From: Iris pallida
Taxonomy: Eukaryota; Streptophyta; Magnoliopsida; Asparagales; Iridaceae
Assembly: GCA_029216955.1 (NCBI GenBank)
Contig: JANAVB010015600.1
Coordinates: 39,756,048-39,820,047, forward strand
Direction: 5' to 3'
Length of the DNA: 64,000 bases
Shown here piece by piece: positions 1 to 10,386 of this stretch. Under the pieces are notes generated by a model. The model was not told the DNA's origin. It did no database searches and saw only the letters and a list, made by a program, of their open reading frames with translations. Position numbers and translations under genes: made by a program. Every line of letters starts with the position of its first letter. The first letter of the stretch is position 1.

Positions 1-454
1 TGTACTTGTCAGTTATCCGTTTCTTTTTAGATATCCAAATACGTAAGTATGAATTCTGTTACTCTCTTAAACAATATCATCTATCCAAACATTTAAATCG
101 AAACTAACGTTAAGTCAAATATATACAAATCATTTCTCTATTCATTACAAAGGGAGAACGACGAATTTTATTGTCGCTAAATCAAATAATGATAGATTAG
201 CGACAGAAAAATATTGTAGCTATTACTTTTTGTAAAAAGGATTTAGTCACTGGATCGATGCATTAGGGACGTAATAGATATAGATACGTACTTGAGCAAC
301 GAATTAGCATATATTAGCTACACAAATTCTTTTGCCTATAAGTCGCTAATTCAACAACAGGTTATTGCAAAATAATGATGTATTAGCGACAAATATTTTT
401 GTCACTAGTTTGGTAACTCTTCGTTGCTAATTAGCAACATAATAATGATAAACG
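1..454. repeat. CACTA-like subterminal repeat region (truncated by window edge)
   Basis: AT-rich sequence in which the short motif TTAGCGAC and its reverse complement GTCGCTAA recur in both orientations (for example near 170, 197, 341, 382 and 423). Clusters of short subterminal motifs in mixed orientation are typical of the ends of plant CACTA (En/Spm) transposons, where they bind the element's TNP1-type protein. No CACTA terminus is visible, so this may be the inner part of an end lying outside the window. A similar cluster occurs at 47100-47570. The assignment rests on repeat style only. Confidence 0.35.
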
Positions 455-471
455 AAAATACCAAGCAATTT

Positions 472-564
472 TTTGAAACCCCACACACACACAATTGGGA
501 GGCTCGAACCTTGCCGGCCCTTCCAAATGTCCGCTCTAATACCACTAGACTTGAGAACTCGGAC
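472..564 (-). mobile_element. Short tRNA-derived SINE with 17-bp target-site duplication
   Basis: On the minus strand this 93-bp unit has a pol III box A-like motif (TAGTGGTATTAGAGCGG) and, about 30 bases later, a near-perfect box B (GGTTCGAGCC). It ends in a GT-rich tail (tgtgtgtgtgtgg) followed by tttcaaa. It is flanked by identical 17-bp direct repeats (aaaataccaagcaattt) at 455-471 and 565-581. The promoter boxes, short length and long direct repeats together fit a non-autonomous retroposon moved by a LINE. It cannot be a functional tRNA gene because no cloverleaf with paired acceptor ends forms. The family is not identified. Confidence 0.75.
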
Positions 565-592
565 AAAATACCAAGCAATTTACATGATAAAT

Positions 593-596
<4 letters not shown>

Positions 597-626
<30 letters not shown>
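597..626. repeat. (AT)n microsatellite
   Basis: Uninterrupted AT dinucleotide run of about 30 bases just downstream of the SINE's target duplication. The tyrosine/isoleucine-rich reading frames across it are simple-repeat artefacts. Confidence 0.95.
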
Positions 627-629
<3 letters not shown>

Positions 630-630
<1 letters not shown>

Positions 631-1177
631 TCCAAAGACGTAGATAACTCAAAGAATATTATCAACAGATAGAAACCACGTCTAGGAATCCCATTTCAAA
701 ATCTAACTTTTTACTTAGTAATTGCTATCAAAGTAGCCATTTTTTAAGCCCATGGATCCATTTGAACTAACCCGAGTATGATGATAAGATTAGTCTTGTA
801 AAAAAAACATAATAGAAACCATGGGAGACATAAATAACATAATTTAGCAAACAATATTGTATTTACATTTCAGTATAGCTCCTTACAAGCACACAATTGT
901 TTCATGCCGGTTGCAATTAGAATGATGAGATGCCAACTGAGGTTGACCCCCACAAGTGTACTAGCTAGCCCGCCAGTCCAGCCCAATAAATACATGCCAT
1001 CTCCTTTCAGGTTGCAAGTTGATGTGTCATACATAATTCTTCATACCGTAAAGACCTAAACGGCTAAACCAAATAAACGATTGTCGATTGATTAGTTTTT
1101 ATATGAACGTTAAATCTGATCGTAAACCTAGTGATGCCATAAAGGCAAATGCATTTTAATGATAAAACAACAAATGA
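630..1177. other. AT-rich flank, nothing recognised
   Basis: No open frame of useful length and no repeat ends or RNA motifs were seen. It is the left flank of the inverted-repeat element that begins at 1263. Confidence 0.6.
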
Positions 1178-1262
1178 AGAGACTGACTGAGATGCAAGAC
1201 TTTTTCTAGTCACAACTCACAATACAAAAATAAAAGGAGACTGATTGAGATGTAAGATTTTT
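1178..1262. repeat. Tandem duplication of the insertion target (one intact copy, one split copy)
   Basis: Two related copies of a segment starting GAGACTGAYTGAGATG occur at 1179 and 1237. The first copy runs on without a break into CTAGTCACAACTCA. The second copy stops at 1262, where the inverted-repeat element begins, and its missing right half (CCTAGTCACGACTCA) reappears at 46965 after the element ends. The first copy therefore works as an in-window empty-site reference for the 45.7-kb insertion. Confidence 0.7.
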
Positions 1263-1560
1263 GGCTTAATAACTTGATGTTCTCAATTATTTCAATTTTT
1301 AACTTGATAACCTAAAATTTTTACATGACAACTTAATAGTATCAACTATTTAATATTTTTAATTTGATACCCAAAATTTAAAAAAGGACAAAATTATCCC
1401 TCACTTCACTTCCCAACCCAACCCTTCTCTCCCTCGACACACCACTCCCCTCCCCACCCCGCCCCTTGCTACCTCCACCCCCACCCCATCCACCCCCGTC
1501 GCCCTCCCCCCCCCCCCCCTCCCCCCCCCCCCCCCCCCCGCCCCCGCTGCACTACCGCCG
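1263..1560 (+). repeat. Left inverted repeat of the ancestral DNA element, ending in a C-rich tract
   Basis: Starts GGCTTAATAACTTGATG, then several CAACTT/AACTTGAT motifs, then from about 1400 a strand that is almost pure pyrimidine with C runs (1505-1550 is nearly all C). Its counterpart in reverse is 46715-46953, where the same order ends in G runs. The C-rich strand gives a spurious proline-rich frame. Confidence 0.6.
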
Positions 1561-1576
1561 TCCACGCTACCCCCAC

Positions 1577-2640
1577 TGTCACGACCCGCTCCCGAATAAT
1601 CGAACACGAGTCGGACACGTCCAGCCTTCGTCGTTAGACACGGCAAAGCAAGCTGTACCAAGCTAGAAAAATCTAACCAGATAAACATAATGTACACAAT
1701 CACAGCATCTATACACGATCCAGAATGAACACCATAATCCACAATTCTATATATCATAAATGTACTAGTCATCAGGAGTGAAATGTACTATGAACTCTAA
1801 AACAATATCTAAGAGTAAAGCTAACAGTCTAAATCTGAAACCTCTAGCTAAGTCATGTCTCCATCCTGCTCAGCTAATGTCCCGGGCTCTGGTCCATATG
1901 GTAAAATGATATCCTGCAAGTATACCTGCAACATATCTAGTCAGGAGCGGAGCAAAGTACAGTTCTAGGTAATAAACAAGAACATGATATGAAAATGAGT
2001 ACATGGGGTACATGAAATGAAATACAGAAAAATGAACATGAAAGTACAGGAAAGTAGGTACAGGAAATAAAGTACAGGAACTACAGTACAGGAATGTAAA
2101 GTACAGGAAAATGTAAAGTACATGAATGAAACTATAATCCTGAAGTACAAGACATGAACAGTGCACCATGTTTGAAATACATCTAGTCCATGTGACCGGC
2201 TGGGGTGAGTACAGGAGCATGTACAGGAGTACATGAATATGGTACGGCTTAGGGCCCGCGTGCACGATGCGAGGCCTAAGCTATCTACATGAATATAGTA
2301 ACCGGGGTGTCACATGGCTAGTGTATTTTCCCACCCGACACAAGTAAGTACAAGAACATGAAATACATGAGTACAGGGGTACAGGATATCATGTCATGAC
2401 ATGTCACAGGAAAGTACAAGAAATGTAAATGCACAAAACCGTAGAAAAGTACTTGCCTTACTCTGGAAAAGTAATGATAATGAATGGAGCTGGATGTCCT
2501 CCTGTTTATTGAGTACAAGTTGGTTAAAATCTAAACAAGTTCTTTTTGTTAGTTATCTAGTAACTCTTAACCATGTTTAACTATTAAAGTAGTTATAAGG
2601 TATACTAGTTATACTCTAATTTAATTAATAATAAGTAAGT
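1577..2640 (-). repeat. LTR-like end (TGTCACGACCC) with a GTACAGG-rich degenerate array
   Basis: 1577 begins TGTCACGACCC, the same terminus as the B2 LTRs (at 23985 and 30526), so on the minus strand this would be an LTR 3' end. From about 1950 to 2450 the heptamer GTACAGG and close variants (GTACATG, GTACAAG) recur dozens of times with spacers of 5 to 15 bases. No matching second LTR, primer site or coding region was found, so a solo or truncated LTR is the best guess. Its other boundary is not defined. Confidence 0.35.
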
Positions 2641-2641
2641 G

Positions 2642-2642
<1 letters not shown>

Positions 2643-2714
<72 letters not shown>
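2643..2714. repeat. (TA)n microsatellite
   Basis: About 70 bases of pure TA dinucleotide. The poly(Tyr-Ile) frame through it is not a gene. Confidence 0.97.
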
Positions 2715-2716
<2 letters not shown>

Positions 2717-4340
2717 CAAGGTCTACTTAGATATGTAAACAAAATATTCATGGATAATTTAACTACAACTACTACTACCAAAATACATAAATTTGAAATA
2801 GTAGGATTTGGCTTAGTCTAAAATGGGCCTCAATTCATTGCTTAAATCTAGAAGCATAAAAAAAAGATGGTAACAATTTAGTTTAAGTTAATACGTACAT
2901 GGGAGTGTTGGGAAAAGGTCTTATGCAGGATCTAAAATCTCATACTCCAACTAATATTTAACTTGATCCTAACAATGTTGGCAATTGTTCAATACTCTTC
3001 AATAACTACAACCCCATCCTCCGATTAAATGAGATAAGCCTACTGTTAAATAATCATAAAAGATGAAGCTGGAAACACTTTCAGTTTACTAAAACCTATA
3101 CCCATCTGATAGGAACAAGACAGAAATATATATTACTCAAGAGATTTGATTCATGAATTTGATACCATTCATCAATTCCTCCTCTTGCACAGAGTATCGA
3201 CCCCTCACTGATACCAGTGATCTCAATGTGATACCATCACCCAGCTCAGGTTTCTCATCTCAGTCTTCTATTGTTTAGTCCTAAATTTGTGTGAATGCAA
3301 CCAACTATCAAACCCAACCACCAAACTAATTTATTTGGCCAAAATAGTCATACAACAATTTGGTAGAGTATTTCAAGGAAAACAAAAAGTCTAAAAGACT
3401 TCCATCAACGATCCTGCCAGCATGCAGCAGGCTTCCTATCCATGTTCCAATTGATTTAATTTACCATTCTACTATGGCCTAACTGCTACTAGTAAGCTAC
3501 CCTTCCCTTGCACAAAATGGAAAAAATTGCTCAATTTGAACACATAATCTCTTGAGCTTGAACCACATATAGGAGTCCAACCAAAATGAGCCTACACGGC
3601 TAGCAACATCCCAAGAGTTCACACACCACAACAGCTATCATACAAATACTTAATAAAAGAATATTACAGACATGCTTAATAAAAGAATATTTCAGGATGT
3701 CTGCAGAATGCTTACACAGGCAGTACACAAAATGCTAACTCAGCTGTTACTAGTACTAGGTTGGCTATTCACCATGCAAGAACCGAAAGTTGCTTCATAA
3801 CACCTGCAAGTTCTACCAACCATGGATCAAAAGTAACTGAGCAATTTGAGCCTGGTGTGTATGTGACTCTCATTCAGCATGTCGATGGAACTAAAGTCTT
3901 CCATCAGGTCAGATTCAGGTAGGCACTTTCCTGATAATATTCCTATTAAACCATTCAGATATGGTAGGAAGAGACTCTTTTCTTTTCGAATTTGTCAAAA
4001 GTCTTATTTCTTATATTTCATTAGGTTTTTCTTATACAAGTCCCTTAAAATTTCAGATACAGACTTAGGTAACAAAAATCTTGGTAATTGTTAAATAGTC
4101 CCCCAAATTTTCAGATACAAAGGAAACCTAATTTTGAATTTAACGGTTACTCCATCCCCGCAGCGGCAAGTCTCCCTTACTGACTTCACACACCCTTCTG
4201 TGTCCAGTCGACCCCTGCAACCGACACCAACACGATACCGCTGACAAAGTCCTAACGATGGATACGGACCCCCGAACTCCACACACCCGACCATAGGCCT
4301 GTGCATACACACACACACTAGTTCTAAGCATAATAAAGAT
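2715..4340. other. Non-coding interior of the ancestral element, unrecognised
   Basis: No convincing frame, LTR end or RNA motif was seen. The frames at 3879-4094 and 4091-4331 are short, have no family resemblance, and the second ends in a CA microsatellite (about 4306-4317). The sequence looks like intron or untranslated DNA continuing the minus-strand leader described at 4350-5280. Confidence 0.4.
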
Positions 4341-4349
4341 TCTTCATTA

Positions 4350-5280
4350 ATAGGGAAAAATAAAGGAAATTACCTGAAATAACCAATTAGAAGTGAAGAC
4401 ACACTTCCTGCAGCTGGACACAAATCTCTCGTGTCCAAAACCCAAATGAATACCTGGCACAGTCATTCCAACAAGCAGTTAGCGATCAGGAGAAATATTC
4501 AAAATAGTTTGCGTTCCTCTGTTCATTGAAACTCAGAATTGAAGATTGATCCTAAGATCAACATCCTGATCGAAATTGTAAATTCTCAAGAAGACCCGGA
4601 TCAATTACAAGAAGAAAACTCCAACCGAAACTCACTAATTTCAAATGAAAATTCAAAGGGTCCAACGACAGTAACTAGAAGCAACTCACCTATCCGAGTG
4701 CCGATCAATTAATCTACGGTCCAGTCGATCAATCCTACCAATCTGTCAATGAATCGAAGATCAACAAGAACGTGGCGAATCAATGATCAAACTAATGCAA
4801 TTATTTACAAAATCACAAATCGAAATAACAGGGAGTTGAACGAAGAATGGAGTCGAAACTTACCGTCACTATACTGTCCTGAAACAAATGTAGGAACGCT
4901 CGATCGATCCGAACAATTTGGATCCCGATCTAACAATTCAATACAGTCGGGAAATGGAAATGATCACTATGAGTCGAAGAATGACTCCCCCGATCGAGAA
5001 GGAGTTCGATAAGATGATCGAAACTTACTTTAGTCCGACAGATCGGTGGAGAGGGCGAACAGTATCGCCGGAAGAGGGGGACGTCTCCGTCGTCGCCGTG
5101 GATAGGAAAAATTTGCCTAGACTGGAAGCTCTCCTTCACTGGAGTGACGATTCGCCTCTTGCGCTCACTCGACCTCTGCACTCACTCCCCATCGCTCGGA
5201 GAAGAAAATCACCATTGCCACTCGAGCAGAGCTTGGCGAATTCTACAGGAACAGAGAATGAGTAGCTTCTGTTACTCATT
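4350..5280 (-). pseudogene. Candidate minus-strand transcript leader with several small exons
   Basis: Read on the minus strand there are repeated pairs of good plant splice signals. A first exon ends before GTAAGTTTC (donor near 5030). An acceptor TTTGTTTCAG near 4890 is followed only about 15 bases later by another GTAAGTTTC donor (near 4862), which would be a micro-exon. Further acceptor/donor pairs lie near 4750, 4690, 4455 and 4372. The region near 5050-5230 is GC-richer, with a short frame that closes quickly. This resembles a plant 5' untranslated region with introns, lying inside the ancestral DNA element, so it could be a captured gene start. No protein family was recognised and the splice calls are by eye. 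Confidence 0.3.
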
Positions 5281-5772
5281 CAATAAATAAACTAAAGTTG
5301 CAATTTTGCACTTTAGCCCCCCCCCAAGAACTATTACAAAATGACCTCCCCTCTTAAGGAAAAATTCATAAACCCCCTCTACCTTTTCATAATTGCACAG
5401 AAGTCATAAAAATCAGTTAGGAGGTTAAGTGGTGGGGCCCAAGTTTGTTACAACAAACTTTCAAATTTGAGTTCTGCCCCTAAAATTATTTTCCTCAAAA
5501 AATAGATCACAAAATTTATTATTTTAAAACTAAACTTATTATTTGAAACTTCAATCAACAATTATTATTATTAGAAATGCTTTAAAAATCAAATTTATTT
5601 TCCTCAAAATAGGGAGGTGGAGTTACACGTACCATGGCTGTCCCCCCCTCTCTTCGACCGTGCGCGGTGATTGGAGGTGAGGGGGGACAGAAGGGGGCCT
5701 GGAGGGGGGGTAGGCCGGTGGCCAGAGGGAGGCTGTCGGGGGGGAGTTGGGGCAGGCGGTTGCTAGAGGGGG
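5281..5772. repeat. AT-rich spacer and first part of the G-rich right end of the ancestral element
   Basis: 5281-5635 is AT-rich with short poly-C and no gene. 5636-5772 is dominated by G runs (GGGGGG near 5683, 5706, 5738, 5769) and continues directly at 46715 once A1 is removed. It corresponds to the C-rich tract at the left end. Confidence 0.5.
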
Positions 5773-5777
5773 GGACA

Positions 5778-8700
5778 TGTCACGCCCCAGAACCAGAATA
5801 CTGGAGAGCGGGGGCAGACATAGCCAGCTACGTATATTGAAGTGCAACCCACCTCACTATACGATCACGGCTGTCTAGATACATGAGGGTTTAACTACAA
5901 GCCAGCAGTCTCTTATGGTCATGAACAAGCCTAGTGTCTCAATTACAAGCAAGTAAGTAAGTGTTACAAAATGTAAGATCACCAAATATACAATAGTAAG
6001 GCGTCCCAAACATTACATATTCAGCTGATCATGAAGCTCGTCGTTATAAAATGTCAGGACTAGCAAAAGTTTAGTCATACATGATCAACCCTAGGATCTG
6101 TTAATCATATTACAGCCCGTAGGCAGATAGTAAATAAGGTGCAATACGAGCTAACACGTGCTCGTCGGCTAAACGCCTCAAAAGAATAATTTTTACAATA
6201 AAGTGGGAGAACAAAAAAAACCCACTCGTTGCCAGGGTTACGCCTGGTGGTCACCATCTGGCTGGAAGATAGGTAGATCCTCTGGTGTTGCTCCGATATC
6301 TGGCCACACAAAACCAGCTGGGTCAGATCCCAGAAAGAGCAAGTGCCACAAAGGAGGCTTCACTTAGGAACTAAAACCAGCATATCACAATAGAATATTA
6401 AAGATAATAAATAAAGAACTGATAATAATAGAGATAACAATAGTAAACTGAGTACGAGGAAACCATTCAAGTAGCCAGGTCACAACCCTTAAACCAAACA
6501 AGGACCGGGATTATAACCCTTCACCTGAACAGAAACCCGTCTCAATTATTATTGGTACAGTAGAGACAATAAACGAAGAGAGGACACAGAACTGCTCCGG
6601 GAGCCAGGTTACAATCCTTAAACCAAACAAGGACCGGGATTGTAACCCTTCGCCTGAACAGAACTGGACCCCTGATCTTTATTTCTAAGGCCAACATAAG
6701 TAATTAATCATACTGTTGAAGTGAAGTAAAACATGACGAGCATGGCATGGGGTGCAATAAGACAATAAACGAAGAGAGGACACAGAACTGCTCCTGGAGC
6801 CAGGTTACAACCCTTAAACCAAACAAGGATCGGGGTTGTAACCCTTCATCTGAACAAAACTGGACCCCTGATCGTTTATTGTTGAGACAGGCACAATCAA
6901 TCGTGTCATGTCACAGTCTTGTACAGGATCAGGATAAGACTAAGCTGGAATAAACTTCATCCAATCAATCATGGCCAATCAAGAAGTACGGCTAGATACT
7001 CTTAACTAACTAGGGTTATCACAGGCCTAGTTACTAGCAAGATGCAATAAGATTATCGCAACAGCCATAAGCCCTGCAGACCATCCGGTTATCCGGGTCG
7101 AATGTCCATTTATGAAGGGTGCACCACATGACTGTGTACTGGAAATGTGCCCTACTCGTCGGTAGGCTAAAAGTCCACTAAATGCGCCCAGATAACGGAA
7201 TTGCCTGTAGCTGGAAATCTCTTCATGACTACTGAATCATTCTAGTTAATTAGCCTTAGTTAATTTCTGTAGGTATCCCTGACCGTGGTACTCAGGGATC
7301 CCTATCCTAGACATGATGCAAGACAGTACTGGTTTATTTGTACAAACACAATCGCCTACGGTGTCCAGGTCTTTCATACTTGTCATGTCAGGCTAGCTGT
7401 CGTAACAGCAGGTCATGATATATCATATCAGTTTACTTGTTAAGAGTGCGCCACGGCGGGCCACTATCGTGTTCAGGAATATGTGTAAATCTTCATAGTA
7501 CGAGCCTTCTATCCAGAGACCCAAGTTATATAAGCATTATGTAACATTCTAACTTAAGAACAAGAATAGTAATAATAATAATAATAGAGGAGAAGACTGT
7601 GGAGGGAGCCATGCAGCTAAGGGAATAGAGTTCATGCGGCCAGGGATAATAGAGCTTATGCGGCTCGAGATTTAGGAGTCCATGCGACTCGAATAATGCA
7701 AGTCCATGCGGCTGGATAGGGCAGGGGCGCATGCGACTGGGGAGTGCAGGGCGCACACGGCTAAGGGTTCGGGTCATATGCGGCTGAGCAAGGGAACAAC
7801 TCATACGGCTGGGTAAGGAGTGATTCCCATGCGGCTGAGACGAAAGGTCTTATGTGGCTGGGAGAGCAAGGCCTTATGCGGCTGGAAAGGAATCAGTCCA
7901 TGCGGCTGGGTAGGGCAGGGGCGCATGCGGCTGGGGAGTGCAGGGGCGCATACTACGGGATGAAAACAGAACTCATGCGGCTTGTGGGTGGCAACCCTAT
8001 GCGACTGAGAATGAAGACGGCTTATGCGGCTAGAGATGAAAGTGCTCATGCGGCTGCGGACATGCAAGCGCATTATGCGGCTGAGTTCAAGTGGGATTTC
8101 ATGCGGCTGAGAATTGCCAAGTCTTATGAGGCTGCAGTAAGTTATCTTCATGCGGCTGAGTAAGGTTAATGCGCCATACAGCTAAGTGAAGTCAAGGCCA
8201 TATGCGGCTGGAAAGAGACTTGCTGCATGAATGTTCATGCGGTTAAATACTCCATGCGGCTGAGAGACTGTGCTTCTTCTCCACTGATCCGAGAAGAATG
8301 GCCATGAAATCCATGACTTCAAAGCTCCATAATTTCTTCATTCTAAGCCCAAATCTGGACTTCTATAGGTAAAAATAGGGCAGAATGAAATTCTCTACAA
8401 CATGGTACCAACAAAACTTAGAAATAACAATGTTAAGTAGATCAAAACCCAAGAAATCCGAAAATACTATAAACTTAGATCTACACAAATTGAACCATGA
8501 AAATTAGAAATGCCAAATATTAAAATGTGTTAGAATCTCGAGAGGAAGAGAATGGAACAATAACAACGAAGTTCCTCCATGAAGCAAGCTACACTTGCCT
8601 AAGCTCTCTCTCTCTCTCTCCTGGTGGGTGAAGAAGTAATGGTGGAGAAGAAGAAGTAATGGAGGGAATTAATGAGAAGAGAGAGAAGGAAGTGGTTTAA

Positions 8701-8915
8701 TAAATGGTGAGGAGGTGGTAGGTGGGGGGTTCACCTTTGGTTCATGATGAACCAAAGCAAACAAGCCAGCTGAACCAACCCAAGAATAAACTGAACCAAC
8801 CCAAGAATAAACTAGCTAATGAAATGCTAGAATAAATCAAGCAGGGAGACATGCAATACGGGTCAAATTACGTATATGTATACCAAGATACGCAATACGA
8901 ACCACAGGCATTACA
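5778..8915 (-). repeat. A1 3' LTR
   Basis: Begins TGTCACGCCCC and ends GGCATTACA on the plus strand, that is TG...CA on either strand. It contains three copies of a block with TTAAACCAAACAAGGA and GTAACCCTTC (about 6478-6545, 6600-6672, 6795-6870) and a degenerate ATGCGGCTG array (about 7600-8280). The outer and inner thirds resemble the A2 LTR, while the array is specific to A1. Alanine/arginine-rich frames on both strands of the array are repeat artefacts. Confidence 0.93.
7600..8280 (+). repeat. Degenerate ATGCGGCTG minisatellite inside the A1 LTR
   Basis: About 25 copies of ATGCGGCTG or one-base variants (ATGCGACTG, ATGTGGCTG, ATACGGCTG), spaced about 20 to 35 bases apart by unrelated short spacers. 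The same array is present in the other A1 LTR at about 45420-46080, and no such array exists in A2. Confidence 0.85.
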
Positions 8916-8952
8916 ACTCTACCCACCTTAAAAGAATTTCGTCCTCGAAATT
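8916..8952 (-). promoter_or_regulatory. A1 polypurine tract and conserved 3' motif
   Basis: On the minus strand TTTCGAGGACGAAATT is followed by TTTTAAGGTGGGTAGAGT, directly abutting the 3' LTR. The purine stretch is the expected plus-strand primer. The preceding box recurs before the 3' LTRs of A2, B1 and B2. Confidence 0.8.
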
Positions 8953-9074
8953 TAATTAAGAGGCTAGAGGGACAAGAGCAAGCTATACTAATCACAAGCA
9001 AGTTATAACTAGGCAATCAATCATTCATTCAAGCAAGGAACTAAGGGTGTAAGGCATAAGAAGGACATTATATC

Positions 9075-10381
9075 TCACGAATCAAACAGGTCGGAATATC
9101 GTGATCGGATATCATCCTCACGCTCCCATGTTGACTCACCCAAATAGTGATGACCCCAAGCAACTCGGACTAATATCTTCTCTCTCCGGTCTAATATAGA
9201 CACGGGCCTCTCCTCATACGAAAGGTTGGTACCAACAACCAATTCTGAATGATCCAGGATGTGGCTCGGGTCCGGGATATACCGTCGCAGTTGGGATACA
9301 AGAAATATGTCATATACCTCACGCAACGACGACGGAAGAGCGGGACGATAGGACACATCACCTACTCGCTCCAGAATATCAAACGGCCCTATATACCTAG
9401 GACTAAGCTTTTCTCGTACGCCGAAACGAATGACGCCACGGTTAGACAAAATTCTCAGGAATACATGGTCGCCGACAGAAAATTCAAGGGGACGCCGATG
9501 AGAATCGGTCCAATGACGCTGGCGATCTTGGGCAACTCGAAGATGATCCCTGACTCTCCTGACCACTTCAACGGTCTGAGCAATCATTTCTGGACCGAGC
9601 ATCTGCCTCTCTCCAATATCATCCCAAGCTAGCAGGGATCTGCACTTCCTGCCATACAGTGCCTCGAACGGTGCCATCTGGATACTAGCTTGGAAACTAT
9701 TGTTGTACGAGAACTCCACCAGGTGCAGGTGATCTTCCCACGAACCACCAAAGTCGAGCGTACAAGATCTTAACATGTCTTCAAGAGTCTGGATCGTGCG
9801 TTCCAACTGACCATCCGTCTGCGGGTGATAAGCTGAGCTGAACTGGAGGTGAGTCCCCAAACTCTCTTGCAGGCTACGCAAGAAGTGCGACGTAAATCTG
9901 GAATCTCGGTCTGAGGTGATACTGACTGACACACCGTGCAATCTGACAATCCGCCTGAGGTACATCTCTGCTAGCTGAGCCGTCGACTGACCAACTCTGA
10001 ATGGGAGAAAGTGAGCTACCTTCATGAGCCGGTCAACTATAACCTAAATAGCATCTCTGCCAGCCAGGGATCTAGGCAATCCAGTCACAAAATCCATGGT
10101 CACATGCTCCCACTTCCATTCTAGAATCAGCAAGGGCTGGAAAAGTCCTGCTGGCCTCTGATGTTCAGATTTAACTTGTTGGCAAACCAAACACCGTGAG
10201 ACAAATCGGGCTATCTCCCTTTTCATGCCATTCCACCAGAAGTGCTGACGAATATCACGGTACATTTCGTGCCACCGGGATGAATGGAATACTGCGAACT
10301 GTGGGCCTCTGCCATGATCTCCTGTCTGATATCTCTACTGGATACACAAAGACGCTTACCATGTCGAAGTGTACCGTCTTC
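9075..10381 (-). pseudogene. A1 integrase (after the A2 insertion), broken
   Basis: Codes the second half of integrase. The upstream part (10265-10044) carries the C-L-V-C pair of the HHCC zinc finger and the first catalytic Asp in MDFVTGLPRS. A TAG at 10044-10046 then stands where A2 has TGG. The next open stretch (10025-9075) has the second Asp (SDRDSRFTS), the third catalytic residue in TDGQLERTIQ, and the GRKCRS and GPFDILERVG motifs. It ends WEREDDIRSRYSDLF, a remnant of the group II chromodomain. A2 has about six extra codons (KNKTIN) before this end, apparently deleted here. Upstream coding resumes at 40075, beyond A2. Confidence 0.88.
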
Positions 10382-10386
10382 ATGGA

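Noticed and set aside
481..560. Possible functional tRNA gene
   Set aside because: Box A and box B are present, but there is no cloverleaf pairing, and perfect direct repeats flank it. A SINE explains it better.
405..672. Tyr-Ile-rich frames over 405-672 and 2639-2821
   Set aside because: Products of AT microsatellites.
7526..8163. Frames of 90 to 116 codons in both strands of the A1 LTR
   Set aside because: They are produced by the ATGCGGCTG array and lie in an LTR.
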